The notes under the pieces: model-generated
The model's database searches: none
Seen by the model: only the letters and a program-made list of their open reading frames with translations
What the model was told of the DNA's origin: nothing
Part shown: piece after piece, positions 35,986-47,090 of the stretch
How the letters are laid out: each line of letters begins with the position of its first letter
Numbering within the stretch: position 1 is the stretch's first letter
Translations under genes and position numbers: made by a program
NCBI GenBank assembly: GCA_030765055.1
Contig: CM060947.1
Coordinates: 105,384,966 to 105,448,965 of the forward strand
DNA: 64,000 nt
From: Mantis religiosa
Lineage: Eukaryota; Arthropoda; Insecta; Mantodea; Mantidae
Reading direction: 5' to 3'

Positions 35986-37814
35986 TTATTTAAGACGGGA
36001 ATGGGTACCGGGTAATAATTTTTTTCCCTTGTTTTATTGGCTTGTACTGTGAGACAAATGAAGGGTTCTATTTGTTTAGATGGTTCTTAGATCTGCATTT
36101 GTTCCAAATGATAAATGTATGGCTCCAGAGAACGTAAGGTTTTCTTCCGTATAGAGGTCCATCTCTGCTCTTTCAAAAATATACGTAGGTGCTTTCCCAA
36201 CTCATTGGCTCCTCGCCTTACTTTTATCAGCCAATGTAGTGCACCAGCAACCAACCACACAGCAAAATTGTGAAATTTCTTGTCCTTGAAACGAAACTCC
36301 AGTTGTACCAGCTGTGGTACCGAACGTAAGTATTCTTCTGGACGAAGTTTATGTAATGTGTCTTGGATGGAGGTCCAAATCAAGTTAGCCCGCTGACAGT
36401 TGTACAACCGATGTTCAAGTGTATCCTCTTCCACACATACGCCACAGATCTTCGAATTCACTCTCCCGTGACGCCACATCTTTTCTGCAGTTGGAACCGT
36501 TTCATTAACCACTTCATAAACCGTTTCTCTCCATATCGACGGAAGGTTACAGTTGCTTGCATTGGCCCAAACGCATTTCCAGTCACGACTGTATTTTGTT
36601 TCTACATTAGGTCGTTGAATACCTGGCTTCGTCAAGTGACGATAGAGGTTCTTGGTAGTCAGAAAATTCTCCAGTCGCTCCCCAGAATTTTCAAGAGCAC
36701 GAAGCTTGGCAACCAAACGATTAAATTCCCGTGTAGGTCTCTCCACGGTATGTAACTGGTCATACCAAAACTTCTTGTCAATCGGAGACTCGCTGCTAAG
36801 TAACGAGGACAATCCTCTCTTTCCCAACAGCGCCATACACTTGTTGTCAACATCCACTAGACCACAACCACCTTGCTTTAGAGGAAGACGCACTTGCGGG
36901 CGAGCAACTCGATATGCTTTCCCCGTCCACAGGAAGTATCCGAGCAGAGTCTCAAAACGTTGGGCGAACTGCTTAGGGAGCGGCAAAATCTGCGCTACAT
37001 ACCACAGTTTACTCAAGGCATATGTATGGATGTACCAGACGCGTTGCAACAACGTTAGATTTCGAGAGCGATCTTCATGTAAGTTAAAACGTAGCGCGTT
37101 GATCCTCTGGGTCCAATTAAGAGAAATCATTTCTGATATGTTAGAGGTAAATATAACCCCTAGTATAGTGGTCTGTGGAACCACTTTCATATGCAGCAAA
37201 GTTGGTGGATGTTCCCAGGTACCTAGTGGAAGGATTTCTGATTTGTGGGCGTTGAGCTGAGCTCCCGAAAGTTGACTGTAAGTCACAATCGCCGTGGCTA
37301 TCTCCTCCATATCCTGGTGATCTTTGGCCAAAACCGTCACGTCATCCGCGTAAGCCATTACTTTAAGGCGTTCCCCAGCTATATTTAAGCCTTGCAGTCT
37401 ATCTTGTAGCATCTGGAGTAATGGATTGAGAGTCAAGGCAAACAGTCCCATAGATAAGGGACACTCCTGCCTGACTGATTGTCGTATTGGAATAGGTGTC
37501 GACAAAAAGCCGTTACAAAGTATTCTTGACGACGCTTGGCGATAAAGCCCTTGAATCGCCGCTACCATTTTTTGAGGTACCCCAGCTGCGCGCAAACACC
37601 GCCAGATATACCAGTGCTGAACTCCATCAAAAGCTCTATGAAAATCCAGATTAACTAATGCCAAGGAGCTATGGTGCTGCTCAAGATGGACGACCACATC
37701 TCTTAATTCCGTAAGGGCACCAATAATGTTCTTGCGTTGAAGAGCAGTTTGATTAACATGGAGCACCTCCTCAAATGCTGGTAAATCCAGATTAACTAAT
37801 GCCAAGGAGCTATG
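35850..37814 (-). mobile_element. 5'-truncated non-LTR retrotransposon (Tx1/L1-like)
   Basis: The element comprises an open reverse transcriptase frame (36087-37805), about 90 bp of 3' UTR and an A-rich tail. It lacks ORF1, the endonuclease and the start of the polymerase domain, as is normal for aborted reverse transcription. At its truncated end, a 32-bp piece of its own sequence (37642-37673) is repeated exactly at 37783-37814. The open frame and low decay make it one of the younger insertions in the window. It lies about 1 kb upstream of the calexcitin start exon, on the same strand. Confidence 0.88.
36087..37805 (-). CDS. LINE reverse transcriptase fragment, 572 codons open
   Basis: The protein would copy element RNA into DNA at a nicked target. 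Residues counted from 37805: LALVNLDFHRAFDGVQH (first metal-binding Asp, about 54), IPIRQSVRQECPLSMGLFAL (about 105-125) and YADD at about 152-155. The thumb/connection region follows, then a C-terminal CGVC-x7-EH-x4-NC-like zinc finger near residue 454, with W- and R-rich sequence to the stop at 36087. The usual RQGCPLS motif reads RQECPLS here, so a conserved Gly is Glu, which may impair activity. The first codon is TTG in the 32-bp duplicated junction and there is no proper start. The endonuclease and fingers are missing. The motif style (PLSM, AYADDVTVL, C-terminal finger) fits the Tx1/L1-like group better than jockey or R1, but I hold that loosely. Confidence 0.88.
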   Translation of the reverse strand: MALVNLDLPAFEEVLHVNQTALQRKNIIGALTELRDVVVHLEQHHSSLALVNLDFHRAFDGVQHWYIWRCLRAAGVPQKMVAAIQGLYRQASSRILCNGFLSTPIPIRQSVRQECPLSMGLFALTLNPLLQMLQDRLQGLNIAGERLKVMAYADDVTVLAKDHQDMEEIATAIVTYSQLSGAQLNAHKSEILPLGTWEHPPTLLHMKVVPQTTILGVIFTSNISEMISLNWTQRINALRFNLHEDRSRNLTLLQRVWYIHTYALSKLWYVAQILPLPKQFAQRFETLLGYFLWTGKAYRVARPQVRLPLKQGGCGLVDVDNKCMALLGKRGLSSLLSSESPIDKKFWYDQLHTVERPTREFNRLVAKLRALENSGERLENFLTTKNLYRHLTKPGIQRPNVETKYSRDWKCVWANASNCNLPSIWRETVYEVVNETVPTAEKMWRHGRVNSKICGVCVEEDTLEHRLYNCQRANLIWTSIQDTLHKLRPEEYLRSVPQLVQLEFRFKDKKFHNFAVWLVAGALHWLIKVRRGANELGKHLRIFLKEQRWTSIRKKTLRSLEPYIYHLEQMQI

Positions 37815-39500
37815 TTCTTTGAATTCTGCGAATTAATGAAAACTCATTTTTAGAAAGGTATTTGTGTATATGTGTGGGTGTGCGTCTATAAGGGGAGCGG
37901 GAGAACGGGAAGAGACAAAAGCATAACTCTAAGTAAAAAATTCATATAAATTCCAAACCTGTTGAGTCCAGAATCAACAGAAGTCATACATGAAATTCTC
38001 CCCACTGCAGCCTATTATTTAGGTGAGACTTTTTTATGTATTTTATTTAAAAATGCCTCCAATGATTTTCCTAAAATACATGTTTGACATATCGATGTAA
38101 AACGTACATGATGAACATTTGTTAAAAATCTGTGAAGTGACTTCACAGACATTTAATGTTATGTGATTTTATATAACTAAGAATCCATAAGGGATATGTA
38201 AAACCTTCTTCAGGGCAAGATGTAGAGCTCAGTAAAATGTGGCATTTACGTGGGTTCATTTTATATCGTACCTATCGATGTTTACAAAACTTCCAATGTC
38301 TCAATAATACTTCTTAAACAGAGTTGCATCATATTATGGAAGAGGTTTTCAAATTTCCTATTCCTTTTGTTTTCTCTTCGTTCTCAAAATCTAATTATAA
38401 ACGATTCTGAATTTCTTCTGAATGTACCTGAATGCTATTTCTTGATGTTATATACCATTTTGTATTTAGATTTTAATTTTAAGTAATTTATAGAAAACAA
38501 TTACGTTGAGAAGCGTAATGAGGGACAGCTTTCTCCTGAATGCTATAGTACATAAAGTATGTACACACATTTGAATGGGCAGAGGAAATTGTGTAAATAA
38601 CCTAAAATAAAGATTAATCACGAGAAACATTTATCAGAAATGATTCCACTTAGGTAATCTTAGCCACATGAATGCATCTATATTAGTACGTAATAGCAGG
38701 CTTGGAAAATACCAATCAGTTTAACTAGTTATGCAAGCAAAATCTCTGAGTCTGAAAAACGACCATTTAATGCTTCCAATTGCATTATTATAAAACTCAT
38801 GCAGTAGCTTCCCTCCAGTATGAATCGATTCATATCTAACTTCACGCAATCAGAGATATCGGAAAGCTTTCCTCTTGCGGAGTAAATCACGTGATAGGAG
38901 CTGGTTTCCTTTACTACACTGCGATGCCAGTCTATTGTTAGTACGCTTATAGGTTATATTTACTTTTAGAAGGCACACGTTTCCATGTTTTCAAACAAGT
39001 CACCTACTTTTTAAATCTCATGTTCCACTATTTTTAAACGAAATAATATATGAATACTGTATACGTGTTTGATAACCTACTTACGGTTAAGGCGAATCAC
39101 CTGCACATTATGTAACGTTGTGTTGAATTGTACCACGAACTGTTGTAGGTGGCTTCTAGGCTGTTCAGGTTAGGCAGCGACGTGGGGATCTGCTATGTGT
39201 TACCAGGAATATAACTGTCATGATGCGTGTTTTCAGTCACTTTGTAAGAATGAGCAAAACCAGTACAGTCTCTTCGGAAGCAAACACACCTAGCATCCAA
39301 ACTTTCAGAAATTGATGACTTAGCTATCTTGCCTAAGCAAGCTTTTAGTTTATTTCTAACAGCTTTCGACTTACAAACAGTTTATGGAAAAGTACTTAAT
39401 GGAAAAGTGTATGAACTTAAGAGCTAGAGGTACAACAATCCCCCAACACTGCGATATGTGGTATTCTAGGGATAAGGTAAATAAGAAGAAGGAAATGAGA
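37815..39500. other. AT-rich non-coding DNA, nothing recognised
   Basis: No exon with good splice sites, SINE or transposase was found. The 78-codon frame at 38250-38486 has no coding support. Confidence 0.35.
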
Positions 39501-39539
39501 AGGTAGTTCCCTACGCCTTTCTAGTCGACTTCTCGTGAT

Positions 39540-40744
39540 TGAGCGAAATTTCGTGGCTGGTAGGCCTTGTGTTGACCTCTGTCAGCCCTGGATTGTAATC
39601 AAAATGGAGTGCGTTTAATTATGAGAGGGTGAGATGAAACAGAAAATGCTTGCTGGTTTCGTAGTCGATGACCGATGCCACTCCACCTCATGTATGGCAT
39701 ATGGGCTACCAAAGTTCAGAGTCCGCGTCTATAAGGCAATAATTTCATTGTCCTTTGTTTGATGACAGCAATAGCAACGCTGATATATGACACTGAAGTC
39801 GCTAGCCATTGGGATCATCAAGAATTGATAGGGAGCTTTTTGGCACCAACTGCCTACCAAGTATTTGGTACAAACAATAACATCCATTCCACCGAGGTCC
39901 GGACAAATTGCCTTGGCCTACAAGGTTTATAGAGGTGGGAGCTAGATTTTCGATGGACTACATTTTGTCTCACAAGCACCGCCGTACTGCCTTCAGGACG
40001 ACTCTGACGATCCGTATGATTACAGATGTCTAGGTTGGGAAAGGGATTTCTGAACGCTGACCAAGATAACGTATAGAGCGTATGGTTATCTCCCTGACCA
40101 GTTTGGCCACATGCGTTCGGAATGCAAACCGCATGGAGGTACGAGACCTATTTTGAGCATCTGAGATGACGGAAATCAGAAGGGCGAGTCTCTCTATAAG
40201 CACCAGTGTTTTGCAGCCGCATCGTGGTGGTAAGGAATTTAACCACTGACGGATGCCCTGTCCGTGGGTCTGCAGTATTTGCTCAACCACCTCAACACCC
40301 GTGCGAGTCGAGGTTATAGGTTAAGGTGGGTGAAGAGGATCGATTAAGAGCAGCTCTCCCACCCGCTCTCTCGTCCCTCAACTGACGAGGACGCATGCCA
40401 GAATCAAGCCTCTTTGCCGCCGCCGGACCCATTTGAGGCTCATTAGCAGACCTTCCCCCTTTCATTGGAACTATTAGGGGGAGAGTTTTGGAAGACTGGG
40501 GCCAGTGTAGGTTTGTCTCATGAGTTGTTGTTGGATCTTTAAACGTCTTCGAATCACGTTGCACAACTTGGGTGAGCATCAGTCTTTGCTGCTCTGCCTG
40601 ATACTGTTGGTATTTCTGATTAGCTGTCTGCCGAAGCTTAGGCCAATCGCTTGTGCTGCTGTATATTGTTGCCTGGGAGGCTACTACGGCCTTCTAGTGG
40701 CAATAACGCCATTTTTGAGCGGTTCTGCTATTTCTCGTAAATGA
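39540..40744 (-). other. GC-richer block with coding-like frames, unidentified
   Basis: Two consecutive minus-strand frames (about 95 codons at 40292-40579, 86 at 40030-40290) lie back to back in different phase, as if one coding region had been frameshifted near 40300. The first is Gln-, Lys- and Arg-rich (QQRLMLTQVVQRDSKTFKDP, PMKGGRSANEPQMGPAAAKR). The second is helical and basic (HGQGIRQWLNSLPPRCGCKT, FAFRTHVAKLVREITIRSIR). I do not recognise either. The composition differs sharply from the surrounding DNA. A retroelement ORF1/gag-like remnant with a 3' UTR stretching to about 39540 is one possibility, a decayed host exon another. Confidence 0.3.
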
Positions 40745-43500
40745 CTGCAGAATACCTAATGCAAATATTAAAACTGGCCGTAAGTAATGACGACGGCTAT
40801 AGCTCGTGCTGTGATGGAAATGGACTACGTTTGTGACAGATTAAGTCTGAATTGTGATGTAAACTACAGCATTTACTGTTTTATTTTTGAAGAAGTTTAT
40901 AATTTGCATTATTTCTTCACGAACATATCTCAATATAAAACTACATTACGAATATAATTTTAGCATGCACTACAATAATTTCAGTTTGAATTTAATCTCA
41001 TAGGCTAGACAGGATATTCAAATTCAAATTGGAATTCATGTTTATGTTATTTACATAGGAACCATGCTGACGAAATACGAAACTTGTTTCTTCCGTATCA
41101 GTACTTCGTATTGCACTACTTTCAGACGGGAAACATTCACTTGCAAGCCATAAAACTGCCCAAAAGTGGCCGTAAAATATAGTGGCACTTAAAGGCAGTT
41201 AGTCAACTGAATGTTCTTTGACATCAAAGCTAGCTTCCCGACATACGGAAAGGAGTTCACCGAGAAGTGAGACAAGGGGGAAAATATAGATTATTGGCAA
41301 CGATGCTTTGTACGTACGTTATCATAAAACCACACGACCGTTCCCTTTTCTCTGCACGCCTTACCAAACAACGTTGGAACAACTATTACGTCCCAAAGGT
41401 ACCAATATTTCACCCGTAACTAAATTAGTGGAACCTGCGTTAACATTTCAAAATAAAAATAGACAAAGATAATGAATTTTGGAGAAAAATACCATACAAT
41501 ATGTGTTTTACTGAAACATAGATTAGATTACTGAAATATATTAGTTAGGTATTATTTTCACAAAAATAATAATATGTAAGCTCCACCTAGGATTTCGTGG
41601 GTTTTTACTAAGTTTTACATTACCATCACCGAAGTTCTACCCATAAATTTCGGAAGAAAGTACAAAATGGCAAATAATAAACTGAGGCCCTCTACTATCA
41701 AGTTACTCAACAGGAGTCTCAAGAGAGCTAATACGCCACTCGGCGGATGTCTCATTTACAACATACAACCTACAGAAGAGCAGCTGTTATGTGAATTTGC
41801 AGATAAAAAGTGTTAATTATATAGAAAACAAAATAGAAAAGAAGGAAAAACATTGGAAATTAAAGACATCTGTTTACTGCCTTTTGAACGGGAAGAATTT
41901 TTGAATCAGCGCGTTAACAAAGTAAAAGCAGTGAGCCGCACCAGTTTAATAACTCTGCACCATTAAGTGATGTTGAAGATGACAGTAATGGAGGGAGGTA
42001 GATTGACAAAGGGTATATTGTTGAAGGTGAATACATGTGCGTAAACACTATAAAAGAACGCGAAACGCAGCTGACTTCTATTGTTAGGAAACCTTTCATG
42101 TCGTCCTTGTTTGAGTACGATGCAGAGATTTATGTGACTTTGGTGTCAAACACCATCACAGCATGTAAACTTCGTATTTAAAGCTGCAGAACAAAGGGAA
42201 TGCAGGAACAGCTGGTTATTTTTATTGAATTATTTTCTGACTGTAATGCTGTCGTCACTCTTGTAGACATTCTCTTTGTGCCGACAGACACTACTATTTG
42301 GCACTTGTAAACATCGTTACACCTAATATTGCCGTATTCATTAATTGTGCTACTTTATTGGAGAGAAGAAATCAATAATAAATAAAAGAATAACGAATTG
42401 TTAAAGCGTGCAACTATTTATGATATTTTTGGACGGCCGACACTAATAGCAGATATTTTAACGTAAATTACTCACACTAGACATTGAAGGTTATAACACT
42501 AACGACTGGTTGTATGAATATCGCTTACTCCAGTTCAGTTTTATTGGAAGTTCAGAAATGAAGTTAGCATAATTCCTTGTTCGTGTTGTATAATGCTAAT
42601 CGCGGATTATGCAAATTTAGTTTAGCTCATCGAGCTAATCGGAAGAGTGTGGAGAGACGTTTAATAGCGCCAATTTCGAGAGAAAAGGATAACAGTATCA
42701 TCTCAAATGCAAATTGTATATGTGACTGCACGTTTTTGCTAGTCCCGAAATAGATGGTGAAAGAAATCAATATTCCTAACAGTAATTTTTAAAAGGGATT
42801 CATTGATCTTTTCTCAAACAGAAAGCAAAATTAAGAAAAATGCACTATTAAATGTAAAGAAGAGATTGGAAAGGAATTGCTGCAGAATACTTACAAGTCC
42901 AGAAGCTTAAAATAACAATTTACATTGCTAATTTACGTATATACTGAATATACTTGGTATTCTTTTAAATATACTTGCAGTTACCATTTGGAAACTACCT
43001 GCTTGCAAAGAACAGCTAATGTATAATAAAATTTGGGTTTCACGCATGATATTGTTTGGTTTGTACTTTTAGCTAAAGTTGATGCACTTTTTGTTCTAGT
43101 TCCTCAACCATGATAAACTTTGATATTGACATGTCTTTTTTAAACAGTTTTTTTTTTTTTGCTGTTAAGCTTAATGATTGGATTTTTTTCTGTTCTGGAA
43201 TAATTGAAATGTACTCTTCTCGTTTTCGGATGAACGCCAGAGTAACCTGAAATCTATAATAATTCACATAAACTAAAAACTTAGCCTTTGGGTGGTCCAT
43301 AAACGAATAGTAATGCATTCAGCAAATGGTTAAAGTATGTAATGTCCATACTCAGTCTTTTTTGTTGTCACGTGCATGGTTGTGGATCTCGCTGACTCTA
43401 TAATCCACACTTTCTGATTCACCCTCTCTTTCTCTCTATATATTAAATATAAATTATTAATTAATATTAAAATTAATATATTAATATATTAATAAATACT

Positions 43501-43543
<43 letters not shown>

Positions 43544-44440
43544 CCTCTCGCTGCAGCGTTTAAATATGTATTCTACCAAAATGGAGTCCTAGTGCCAAGT
43601 CGTCAGTCCCACGCTACAAAAAGCTACGTAAACGTCTCTCAAACAAACGTCAGCGTTTCCATGACTTCCAGGACATTTTGGCTGACAGAGAATGATGTTT
43701 CAGTGTCCTTTTACTCAGTTTACTAATTCAGCAACATCCACATCGGGGCAACTACCTGTAGTCGACATGAGTATACAAGACATTAATCCCATGAGATTAG
43801 CTAAAGTCATGTAAAATCTTGTATTATGCTGTTTCCATAGTTCAGCAAAATTAAGGACTTTAGAATGTGTAAACGAGTCAAGTCACAGAAAGTGAGCATT
43901 AAATAATACTATTCTAAAATTTCATATGTTTTCAAGTATTCCTCAACCATACACGTGACAATATATGGGATTAAAAATAACTCACTGTTGACTGATGAAA
44001 CAAAGTTAATATTTATTCATCAAAAGTAAAGTTATGGATATTTAATATATAGCCTGAATCTTTATGGAAAAATAGTGGTTTTTAAATGAATTAAGAAAAG
44101 GTATACCTGGTACATAAAAAATGAATAAGTATGTGATAAAAAGTTGAGCATTTTAAGCCAATAAATTTCAGAGATATAGAACATTAGAACTTCTTCAGAA
44201 AATGTAGTCAAATAAGATAAAGGTAAATCTATACTAGCGTTATATTCACCACTTATTCTATATTATTAACTGTTAGCGTTACTTATTGAAATTTATACCA
44301 AAAGAAGTGAAAGATCTGAAATATTCAGTAAAACCTGAATTTGGAAATAAAAATTACAAAATACACAATTTCAACTCCTCTTAATGTCATTTTTGTAAAA
44401 TTCAAACATTTCGCTGGCTCTCCTTTTAAGCATCTGCTTC
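40745..44440. other. AT-rich non-coding DNA
   Basis: Nothing is recognised apart from a (TA)n run at 43504-43539 and adjacent TTAATATTAA-rich sequence. Confidence 0.35.
43504..43539 (+). repeat. (TA)n microsatellite
   Basis: About 18 TA units, preceded by AT-only sequence. Confidence 0.95.
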
Positions 44441-44720
44441 TTCTTTTACTCTTTATCCTCCTAGAATGAAGGTCTTACACCCCCAAGTGCCTGGAGTAGA
44501 GAAACTATGGAGGAGAGAATAACTAATACGGGTGACCAGCGGGTACCTATTTTGAGGGCGAAAGTGGGGTGTATATAGGAGATCTCTGTGAAATAGAGGA
44601 GTTGTGGAATGAACGGGGGAAAAAGTCGAAGAACCCAAAGATAAACCACCCAGGGTCACTTTATTCATCATAATTCAATCTGCACCACCTTGGTCTAACC
44701 TCGGCCACGGCGCTGTCCAA
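44440..44720 (-). repeat. Repeat-like segment, possible LINE 3' end
   Basis: On the minus strand a 72-codon frame (MMNKVTLGGLSLGSSTFSPV, HFRPQNRYPLVTRISYSLLH, TPGTWGCKTFILGG) ends at a short A/G-rich tail (AAAGAGTAAAAGAAGAAGCA). GC content is above the surroundings. A purine-rich GAAGAA terminus also ends the LINE fragment at 25165, so this may be another LINE 3' end. No second copy lies in the window, so this is tentative. Confidence 0.3.
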
Positions 44721-44859
44721 CTTTTAAAACTTCTATAATAATAAATAACCACTCAAGTAGGGTGTTCGTTAAATATCAGCATTTTGTTTCATGTGTACAG
44801 GGCTCTTTAGCTGCCATGATAAGGTGGAGGAATCAGCTTCCAGAAATAAATATAATTCA

Positions 44860-45050
44860 TTGGATCGTAGTTTTTAACGTTGGATTGTATTCACCTTACC
44901 ATTAAATACACTCACGTTCACTCCCACTTGCATACTTCAGATTCTACGGAGGGCAGGGAATGATTCCAGTTAAATAAAAATTCCTCCGTGCCAGCCGTCA
45001 CCTCCGTGGTGAGAAACCATTACTTTGACCATTCGACCACATACGCAGTT
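44860..45050 (-). mobile_element. SINE-C copy 3
   Basis: On the minus strand a tRNA-like start (TGGTCGAATGGTCAAAGTAA) leads to GGTGACGGCTGG and then the SINE-C body, CTCCGTAGAATCTGAAGTAT, GTGAACGTGAGTG and ATCCAACGTTAAAAAC. This parallels the copy at 4790-4945 motif by motif. It is diverged in box B. Confidence 0.5.
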
Positions 45051-46312
45051 TCAGAAAATGTTGTTTGAAAATAACGATGCTCATTTCATTGTTATGTGCT
45101 ACTGCGAGCCATCTGTGTTAACATAAACCTAACTATAATAAATGATGTGAAATACTATTATTCTAGGATGCAATAAAATGGAAATAATGTAAAAAAATTA
45201 CGCGCTTTATGAATTAAGTACAAATGTTAAAAACAAAACATTTTAAATAGGTGATAGAAATCATGATTATTTTAATACAGTGTTAAGAGGTGAACAAACC
45301 CACCTGAATTCTAAGAATAAGCGAGTTGGAACGTTTTGCCTGATGATGTTCAAGACTGGATTTTCTTGTAAAGCTTAATTGCTCTACTTCAGTTTTAGAT
45401 CAAATTAATAATGACTTCACAGATCAGCAAACAATGTTTAAAATCCGACCATTTTAGGTACTCTTTCTCAGGAGTATATGAAAATAGTGTTGTGAGATTT
45501 TTACCATGGCTTTCTTTACACTATCTGAGCTTGGAAAATGAAATAATGATCTTGACTGCAAGCTTCAGTAGAGCAAATAATAATTCTTAAGAACCATCAC
45601 ACAAAGTTTGAAAATAAATAAAACATTTTTTGAGAAAATTTCTGTTGGATGATGTGCATATTGGTGCCAATACTTTAAAACCTTTAATAAATGTAGAAAC
45701 CAGCACAAGAACCTTTAAACTCTGGAATTAGCCTCTTTGTAAGGGCAGAAGCAGAACTGGTATAATTTGATACCTTGCTCCTATTTCTGAGCAGTAGATT
45801 GTCCTAATATACAGAGTGCAATGAATCGTGCTGCATATGAATAAACATTAGAGCGAGCAATTTTGACGTTGACACTTCGATTTAAAACAAAAGGCAAAAG
45901 TAATCGAAAATGTTCTTTATTGTCGACTTGAGACTTCATGTTATTGATCTGAAGCATACAGAAACTAAGCACACTATTTTGTAGGGCACACAATTCTCTA
46001 TCGATTAACAAAACGTTTTACTAAAACAGCAAACTTTCACAAAAAAGAAACAAAGAAAGAATACCCGCCAGATCTTATGGTACCAGTCCATTAAAACGAT
46101 GCTTGACGAAAACGAAAGATATCTCCATTCAAGATAGTTAATCCATTACATGTTATGCCTGATATCAGTTTCTATTTAACTGCCAAAGAGCGGCCAATCC
46201 TTTGCATAGAGAAAACTGACGCGTGGTGAACAACTGATAAGTGAGGGCCGCTCCTCGTTCCTAGCAGCACACAGGTGCCTGTCACTGTAGCGGGAGTAGA
46301 TCCTCGCACTTG
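45051..46312. other. AT-rich non-coding DNA, nothing recognised
   Basis: Short frames only, with no repeat family members. Confidence 0.35.
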
Positions 46313-46428
46313 TCACTGTAGCGTAGATGATAACGTCTCGCGTTCAAGAGGTCCCGGGTCTGAGTAATTTTTCCCTATATACTGAAATATGAATATCTGG
46401 TAAGCCAATGTCTGTGGATCCTGCATCA
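46313..46428 (+). mobile_element. SINE-A copy 6, 5' half, truncated by SINE-B
   Basis: TAGCGTAGATGATAACGTCT and CGCGTTCAAGAGGTCCCGGG match the SINE-A head. The body is recognisable to CTGTGGATCCTGCATCATT, where it stops abruptly at the 3' end of the inverted SINE-B. Its 3' half and tail are missing. Confidence 0.65.
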
Positions 46429-46429
46429 T

Positions 46430-47054
46430 TGGATTGGACTGTTTGAAGGTTATTCAGAACCTCAACCAGACTGGTCTTTGGCACCTATGCCCCAAGTGGG
46501 GCACCCTCGGGAGGGAGGATGAGCTGAGAGGACACAGAGGGTGGGCCAAGGAGTCGCTACAGTACAGAGGGTTGGGTCCCTACACTTTACTAGACAGAAA
46601 CTCCCCGGCGGTCCAGGACAATGGTCATCCCAACTACCGTAGCCCCGAAACAGTGACTAGGTCGGTTCGGGGACCGGAGTCCACCCTCCCTCCAGGCAGG
46701 TTTGCACAACCGGCAACCCTCCTGCCGCGTTCCTGAATCGGCCCACTAGGCCGGCTCGGAGACCGGAGGTCGTCCCGTCGGAGGAGAAACTGTTCACACA
46801 GAGCATATCATTCTGCCATGCACTTCCGAGATTCCCGCCGACACTTCGACCCTGAAAGAGACCACCAGATGAGAGATGATGTGAAATGCTAATGGAGGCG
46901 AAATGGAGGGACAGGAAATTCGGGGGATGTAATTAACCTACCGGCAAAACTCCCGAAAATACACATGGGTCAGGTAGGTGGGCCACGGGAATCGAATCCA
47001 GGCTTCCCGAATGCTGGTCACAGACGAAACCACCTGAGCCATCCCGCTCGGTGG
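46430..47054 (-). mobile_element. SINE-B copy 2 (fullest copy, about 620 bp)
   Basis: On the minus strand the head reads CCACCGAGCGGGATGGCTCA, with a box A-like GGATGGCTCAGGTGG and a box B-like GGATTCGATTCCCGTGG, followed by CCACCTACCTGACCCATGTG. Shared body motifs are CCCCCGAATTTCCTGTCCCT, TCTGGTGGTCTCTTTCAGGG and GATATGCTCTGTGTGAAC. A GC-rich middle (46600-46770) and the 3' region GGGTGCCCCACTTGGGGCAT follow, ending near CAGTCCAATCC. No other copy keeps the whole middle. At about 620 bp it is long for a tRNA-derived SINE. Confidence 0.82.
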
Positions 47055-47090
47055 ACTCTTCATTATTTGAACCATTTCATTAAATATATA

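Noticed and set aside
36363..37260. Plus-strand frames of 130 and 202 codons
   Set aside because: They lie opposite the reverse transcriptase frame and have no motif of their own.
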